Shown here piece by piece: positions 49,101 to 58,100 of a stretch of DNA of 64,000 bases. A program made the position numbers and the translations under genes. This DNA is from Diabrotica undecimpunctata. Taxonomy: Eukaryota > Arthropoda > Insecta > Coleoptera > Chrysomelidae. Where the stretch lies: the NCBI RefSeq assembly GCF_040954645.1, contig NC_092807.1:55970739-56034738 (forward strand), in the 5' to 3' direction. The notes beneath the pieces were generated by a model. It was given only the letters and a program-made list of their open reading frames with translations. It was not told where the DNA came from and ran no database searches. Numbering within the stretch: position 1 is the first letter of the stretch; each line of letters begins with the position of its first letter.

Positions 49101-52100
49101 TAAGTTCACCATTAGTGACCAGCGAATGACGTGCAACCATTCAGTTTTTAGCATGACAGCTTTCAGCTTAACTTATGGATTCTTTGCATGTGGTTTTCTC
49201 CATATCTTGATATAGTTTAATGAACAGCTACTTAGTAGTTATGGCTCTTTGTTCTGTGACAATATATGAACTTTCGTTAACTTAATTTAAGAAAACTTGA
49301 ATAATGATGGTGTCAATTTTTGATGTGTGTCAAATATGTGTATTTTTTTTCTAATTGATTTCATCTGCTATCTTTTTCTATCTATTTCAGACATAGTCAC
49401 TGCTTTACCACAAATACAAATGGTATGAGTGGCATTCTCAATTATAAAGTAGTCTTAACAAATACAAGACAACCAGTTGAATGTGCTTAACAGATATTAA
49501 TTATTTAGTGTAATAGTTTAACTGAAACTAAACTACGCCACATAAGACATCGTTTTATTTTTTACGTTAAATCAATATTTGAAAAAAAACGCGCAGACAT
49601 ATGAGATATTAGCCCATGATTTTAAACATCTTTTATTTTTATAGGTGGCCCGATGGCACCAAAGGTTTTAGTTTATTATGGAGCGAAAAAGATAGTTTAA
49701 ATCTAACAAATGAACTTCCAGCTCCTGGACCAATCGATGAAAATGGTAAATCTTGGTTAGAAGACGTATTTGGATTTTACGTAATTGATAGTGAACCAAA
49801 TACCCTATTGGGATGGGTTGTTGGCAAAATGGCGGCAAAAGTAGAATATATGAGTGACAAAGATGTTATTGTTTTGTGCATGTTTCTGCTGCGAAAGTTT
49901 TTGGGTAAACTTTATAATATCTGCGATGCCAATGAAATTTTGAGGTGAGCATCATTAAAATTTTTTAAACCTACATCTTTTGTTTAGTATTTAAAAAAAA
50001 AATTCTGATTATGGCCTTGTGCGTTGAAGAAACTTAAAAAGCATCTCCGTCGAGACCTCTGGTGAAAAAACCGGCCATTTAGAGTTTCGTATTTTCGCGT
50101 GGATTTGACAGTCGCGTCGCCAGGTATATTTTCTTTTTCATCATATAAGCCCGCCAAGAAGATCTTAGATTAGATTAGTATTGGCGTATCAGTGCGAATT
50201 TTATTGTAAGCTATAATAATTATTAATGTAATTATGCATTGTCATAGTTGTAATTAAGTGGCTTTTAAGTACAATAAAGTAAGTTAAACTCCATTGTGCT
50301 TCACTTAATCTCTGGACCCACGAAAAACCTTAAACATAGTATACTTTATATTAAATTTAATTATTATTTAAACATTTTATATTAAATTAAATATAAGAAT
50401 TCAGTATCTTAAATTCATTATCAGAACTTAATATAATACTACAAAAATTGTTTGAATTTTTTTTCCATTAAGGTCTAAAAATAATCTAGCTAACTTTAAA
50501 CATTCACTAAGTCTTCCTCGTAACCAACAGAAGATCACTTTTTAAAACATTGATAAAGTTTTTTCATTGTGTGAATTCTTCATGATAAAATAAAAGTTTT
50601 CTTCAACGGCCTTACAAAAACGATACATATGTCGAAATCTTTTTTAAAAGTCTAGGTTTTCTGGCGCTAGCGTTGTATGTTAAATTACTTATAAATGAAT
50701 TAAGTATCTTTGTCTATTTGGCTACTATCAGGGACTCTGGTAAAAACAATGTAATTTATCTATGGATTTATAAATTTATACACTTTATTGCACACTGCTT
50801 AGTTAAAAGCTTATTCACACCGTTTTATGACTATCGATTCACTTTTTCATCTACGTAACCTTTTAACCTCTTAACCCTTCCCATTTGGGATCATAGCAAT
50901 ATTTTCTGCTTTAGCGGCAAAGGACACTACTTATGTCGATTTGGCGAACGGTTTTACCTCACCTTCCTACTAAATGACGCTGCATTAGTTTATTTGACAA
51001 TTCTGTCAGTAAGCCTAAGTCACATTGCAATAAAAAACTTCGTAGTGAAACAACGATAATCAATTCACTGTTAATTTCAAATCATTCTAAGGTGAGTAAT
51101 TGAACGAGTAATTGCACGAAAAACTGTTTTGCTTGTTACATTGTATTTATTTGATAATTTGCATTATAGTTTGCTCATTTTTACAAGATTGTTTAAGTAA
51201 ACATTATAAATATCAATAAATCCAAATGGAATCATTAGACCATTGTGGAGGTCTCCATCCAATGGCATCATTGGAAAGTCGTGTAAATTTTGTTTCTGTC
51301 AATAAAATACAACCGAAACTCAAATAGAAGAATTATTGGAAAATATTGTTGAAGTTAGCTTGAACACAAAAGTTACAGAGAATATGGAAGAAAAAACTGT
51401 TAAAGAAATTACAGAAGAGCCACAGACAAGTCATGCCAAGAAAAAAAAAAGCATAGAAAAATTAACTTGGACAGACAACAATTTAATTGATGTAAACAGC
51501 GAATACAATGGTGATTTTTTGGTCGATGAAAATATTTATACGCCTTTCCAATATTTTAAAATGTTTTGTGACAATGATATTATTCAAAATTTTGCTGAGT
51601 AGACAAACTTGTATTCTGTACAGTAAAAGTAAAAGACAGTAAAAATATTGATAGAAATGCAGCAGAGGTAGAGCATGTTCCTTCGTATAGAATATATTGG
51701 GCAGAAGAAACGCGATATAATACGATAGCTGATATCATGTCATGTAATCGTTTTGACAAACTGCGAGCATATTTTCACGTCAACGATAATTTAAAAGTCT
51801 CGTCTAGCAACAATGACAAATTATATAAAGTAAAACCTTTGATTGGAAAAGTTCGGCAAAATATGAATACGATAGAACTTGAGGAATTTAACAGAATTGA
51901 TGAGTTTATTATACCATTCAAAGGACAATGTATTCTAAAGCAATATATAAAAAATAAATTTTATAAATGAGGCATAAATCTTTTTGCAAAAGAGCAGGAC
52001 GCAGCGATATATTATACGATTTTGAGATATATGTGGGGAAAGGAACAGTCCAAGTCTAATGGCAAAAGGTCGTGGATCATCTGATGTAAAAATAGACAGC

Positions 52101-55100
52101 AAAAAAATTATTAATGTTTTCAAATGGTGTGACCATAAGTCCGTCATATTAGCATCAAACTATATAGAAAAATATCCTCTTGATAACGTGAAGAGATAGT
52201 GCAACAAGAGCAAAACCTATGTACAAATCGAACGGCCAGCAATTGCCAAAGAATATAATATTTAGATTAGGGGTGTGTGGATTTGCAGGATATGCTTGTG
52301 AAACTATATTGAATCAAAATCAAACCAAAAATATTTTATTTGAGAATGATATTTTTAATCTTATTGATACATGTATTGTCAACTCCTGGTTGCTGTACCG
52401 AAGACACTGCAAACAAAACAAATGAAACACATCACCCTTCTCCAATATAGGTCTTAAGTTGGACATGCGTTACTGAAAGCTGGAAAGTCACCTAAGAGAA
52501 TACACCAAATAAGAGACAAGTAATGCGTCCTGCACCAGTACTAGATGTTCGATTTGATGGCGTAGGACACTGGACACTACATGATCAAAATCGCATAAGG
52601 TGCAAATTATATATAAAGTGTTGCTCTATAATAAAATGTTCTAAGTGCAATGTTTGTTATGTTTTAACAATAACAAAAATTGTTTTTATAGTTTCCATGT
52701 ACAAAATTAAATTAACAATAGTATAAGTGCAATAATAAACGAATTTGGAATTATAGTCAATTTTTTACCATACCACTATATCAAGTGTTATAAATGGATA
52801 ATTCAGGTAACACCAACGCCAGATGATTTCAAATGGGATCTAATCTCACATCAGTCAGAATGGTGATGGTTGTCTGGCAAATATTAAATAAAATTTGTTA
52901 TCCGAAAATATGTTTTTTTCCTGGTTACTTTACATTGTAACAATCTGCTTATAATAACAAAAATTATACATTAGATATAGTTTATAAAATAGATTTTCAT
53001 TCAGGTTAATAATGTGTAGACAGAGCGGATTAGCGGAAGTCGACTATATACCTGAAGATGTGAAATACTTAATATACGTATACTGTGTTTATTGCCCGAG
53101 GACATTAAATTACTTAGTCTGTCAGTATGTACACAATGTCTTCTAAAACAGGCCAAAACGTGTTTATTTGGAAGAAGTTATACACAGAGTCATGCATTAC
53201 ATCAATTATATTTTTACAAACAAAATACTCCCCGCAATTGATTCCGCGTATTAAGTTTACGAGAGTAAACAGAATTAAACGCATTTATTAATGTTCGAAG
53301 TTTATTTTTGAGAAAAATTTAATTGTCTTGAGTGTCAAGTAACCAAGAAGTTTATTGAATAACTAAATTAATCAATGTCCTGTATTATGTCGAAATGTTT
53401 TTAACCACTAAAATAAAGACACAACAGACGAATTAACAGCTGGATCAACAGATTTTTGACACTATACAACGAAGCGAATACTTTTATTTTATAAGCGTCA
53501 ATAAAAAACAAAAATGTTATCAAAAAAAGAACTGGAGTACAAAGTAAACGTTTAACTTGCATGGTATGGAACAGCAATGATAACACAGCCCAACAAAATG
53601 AAAAAATTTGATGCTTGAGAAATAACGAATTTTAAATATTTTTGATGCTGTAATTGCAAAAATCACCAGACGAACTTGCATTAAATATAAAAAAATGATA
53701 TTGTAGACTCAAGACACCAAGCGAATATAATAAACGTCCGCACCAGAGGAGGAGCAAATGCGGATTCTGATCACTACTGGGTCGAAAGTAGGATAGGAGC
53801 CAGAATTTTAAACATTTAAAAAAGGAAATAGGTTCTAAACATAAACGATATAATGTAGAAGAACCCAAAAATGCAGACAAAAATAGAAAATATATCCATC
53901 AAACTAGAAAACAGGCTAAAACATAAAAACATAAATGAAGAGTGGGAAGCGTGCAGAAATTATAACAGAAAAATAAAAAGATCATATTTACTAATTTAGC
54001 AGGGGTTCAAATCCCGACAGGCAAGGAGAAATATAACTAATTACGTAAAGAAGAAAAGAAAATCCATTGCCGAACAAAGAGATTAAATTTAAGCTAAGAA
54101 CTTCACGAACTATAAGATCTAAGTAAGCTAATGGAGACGAGAAAATTTTACCAAACAATGAACAATAGCAAAAAAGAATTCAAACAAAAGAATTGAAGAG
54201 ATAATGAGGGTAATATATTAACAGAACAGCAAGAAAAACTAAGAAGATGGAATTCCTGAATGAAACCAAAAATATTTTAGATTATTTTTGGTTTCGTTCG
54301 TTTGTAATACACTAAATATTTTGCTTTAAATTATGTTTTTTGTGTCATACGCAAAATAAAAAATAAATTCTTCGCTACTGAAACGCTCCTTGGTAAAACA
54401 CATACAGACAGCTAAATTATACGAGAACTTAAGCTTGTCGTTCACTTTCGCGCCGCGAATCTCGGAGAAAAAGAAATTTTCTTCATGTAGTTAACCCGTA
54501 ACCGGCGACGTCCGATTTAAGGAACATAACCGGTGACGTGGAGTCTCCAGGACTCATCATAAATATGCTGGTCTCATTCAAATTTAAAAAATTATTTTAT
54601 CACATTGTTTATAATAATCTGTTCTTTAGGCATTTTTGCAATATTCTGTTGCCTTTTAGTTCTTTCTGTTACTAACTATTCTTATTATGATAAATAATAA
54701 AGTGCGGTGTTACGTCGCAAAACTTAATTTTTTTTATGTTTCTAAATTTAGTATGTACAAATGGTTTTAATATTGGGTATAACAAATATTAAATAATCTA
54801 TGGTAATAAAAATTCTCATCAGTAGTCTAATCATAACAGAACGTGCAGGGGGTAAATAAGGACAAAAAAGGTGATTATTGTTTTTTTTCTTTTTCAACGT
54901 TACAGTTTCTGCATATTTTATGAGAACAAGTCAAGCAAATGGGTTTTTACAACAGACGCATATATAAGATGTCTTCCTATGAAGTTTTGATGGGCAAATG
55001 GAGCAATATTTTTGAACTGCTAACCGATCTTTTTGAATAGAAGGAGGTTCAACCACGCACAGTATTCGCTTTATGTTTTCTCTTATTTCTGTCGGGATTC

Positions 55101-58100
55101 TGCTGTTATACGTTATTTCATGTGTGCTTCAATTCAGCTTTTAGCCACTACCTTCATAAAATCTTTCCTATCCAAGGGTTTGGGTTGTCTATAACACTGA
55201 TACATAACGAAAGCATTAACTGTACTCATATCTAGTATTTTGTAAAATATAGCCAATTGCTAGCGTTGCGTTATTCTGGACGAACTATAAACCGTTCATT
55301 TTTCATCCAAAGCAATGCCGCCTTTCCTCATATTATACAGACTATTTCTGGTTTTTGTGTTTTTTGCTCTACGGCTATACTATGATGCATGGAGGATACT
55401 AGTATGACGGCTTTGTTTTTTTAGGAACATGCAAAAGAAGGGTAATGTCTTTTGTAAAACCGTATCCAACTGAACCAATCTCTCTATGCCTTTGAGGAAG
55501 AAACTCAGGAGGAATATGTAGTTTATTCTTTTTCGTAGTTCCCACATAATTTTAGGCCATTAGATTTCAACAACTAAACTAGTTCTATAGACGTGAACCA
55601 ATTGTCAGCTATCACATTACGATTAATGCCAAATAATGGCATATAAAGCCATAACACAGATTGAGTAGGATTAGCAAGCTTATTCTCAGTTATTGAAAGG
55701 CTTATTCCATCGGAATCTTGGCCTGTATATACATACGCATTGTACATCGTTTTTTACGCATAGTTGTTTCTTGCATCTGTTAATATCATAATTTTAAGTC
55801 CATATTTTCGTGGTTTGTTTGGAATATACATTCTAAAGCGTAATCTACCCCATAAACCAACTAACATTTCAATAATGCATACATATTATTCACCAACAGA
55901 AAACTCCGTTTGACAGTTTTGAATAAAATATTCAAATAGTTCTTAAATTGGTGCTAGTCAATTTACCGCTTTTCGTTGTTCTCTTGTGAAAGGGTCATCA
56001 AAACGTAAACAAGTCAATAAAATTGCAAATCTCTTGGCACGCATTACGGACCGAAAAATTTCTCTGCCTGTTCCATCTGTAGCAAATAGACATTCTACGT
56101 TTTCATCATTGGACTTAAATACTGAGGTGTAAATCAGTAAGCCTAAAAATCCTTCCATTTCGACCTGGTCGACATTTTTTAATTCTGCCCTATTTTCATT
56201 TTTGTATTTGACCCTAACACTCGCCAATTTTACATTTTTGTCCATTCGACTACAATATTTAACATTTAATTTGTAAATAAACAGTTCTAAATTTCCTTTG
56301 GAGGTGCCGAAAGACCAAGAGACCGAGCCTTTCCTTGCAGCCCCGGTAAATGTACAATAATATTATGCTGTTGAGTACGAATATTTTTTGGTGCACTAGC
56401 TGACCACTCAAATGTGTTTTTACCATAACAGTAGTTTGAAGATCTTGACGCCAATATATTATTTTCATCATGACTGGACAAGTCTTGGTTTAAAGTTTCT
56501 GGAATATTGTCTTCTGGATCAAATTCACTATCAGACTGCTCAGATGTCAACTCATGACTGCTTTCTATTATCGCATCACTGTCATTATTATCAATATCAC
56601 TATATTCAGAGTCCAAATAATTGAACCAATGTAACCCTTTCTCTTCAAATTTCGGATCTGTACGTACACTAACCGATCGTGACGTACTTGGTCGATGATC
56701 TATTATAGTTTATACGAAGAAATATAAAACGCTTGATAAAAAGTAACTAACGGTGACGTTAAGTCTCGCTGACTCCAATAACGTCTGTTCTCGCAAACGG
56801 CTAAACGTAAACTAATCAAACAAAAACGCTTGGTTTATGAACTATTTTTAAAAAGGTACTTAGCTGCAGGCCATCCAGAGTCGTCCGCTTTAATATTTTA
56901 AACCGGTTTTTAATTTCGCAAGAGTCGCTTAAACTCCACGTCGCCGATTACGGGTTAAATATGTCAGGGCGTATCTGTGCGATGCAACGCGCGGCACAGC
57001 AAAGAGAAGAGGCACGGATCGGAACTGTAGAATCCTAGGCGAAGAAATTCTGTTGCTCGGTGCGCTTTGTATTAGTGAGCTGAGATCTGCAAAAGTCATG
57101 AGGACATTTTTTTGAATTTTGTTTGTCATCGACTTCTTTCGATGTGTCTCGTACTGAATAAACGTAACCACTTTCACTAATACCGCTATATGACTTACAC
57201 ACACCAGATTCTCTAAATCTTCAGATTATAGAACATATAGTCACCCAGACTTACTCTCAGTACGAACAGTTTGCCAGCATTGCAACAATATATTGCTCAA
57301 AGTCGAGAACGGTATTCTTCAACATTTCATTAATATTATTTACAGTTTTCTTCTCCTGTGTCACAGATTCAATATTCTGAAGAAGATCAAGATGAACTTT
57401 AATCCTTTCGCTACAGGCCAAGTATCGGTTGCGCGTTGCTCATATAGGTACGGCGCTGGAAAAAAATTTGCACTTCGCGATCTAGACGGCCACTCAGTAG
57501 TTTACATTCTTTATATTAAAGTGGTTAAATAGTTTTTCGTTTGTCGGCAATTTGTTTATATTTGTTTTATCGAAGTAGTGGAAATTTTTTTCGTAAAACT
57601 TCAAAAAAACGGTATTCGCAGTGTATGTACTGCATCAGTATGGTGTATTTGTGAATCGTAACGTAATGAACGATATTAGTAAGCAAGATGCACAATGTAA
57701 AACGTACTATTACGATTATAGCTCTTCACAGATGTAAATGAAAATCACAAGTTATATATATCTAGCAATCGAAAATCGCATGTTAATATTATTAACCGAA
57801 TGCCTCTTTTAAGAGGAATTACCCAGTCTATTTTACTTTTATTCTTTGTGTTTAATTTTAGTTTTTTTGTTAAGAAAGTTTTCAAAGAGTTATTTTTGTT
57901 TTGGGATCATTAATTTCTAGTTATTTGCATATCACCTAATTATTTATCTTACTTAAACAAACGGACAGCCTTTCAATAATACCAACTGCATGACAAAATT
58001 TTTATGCTAACGCTGTATATTTGGTTGCAATAAACCGACAAATTTGGTAAATTTTCTGGGCTCATTCTATAATGCTGAAAAAAAAATATATTTTTGAGCA

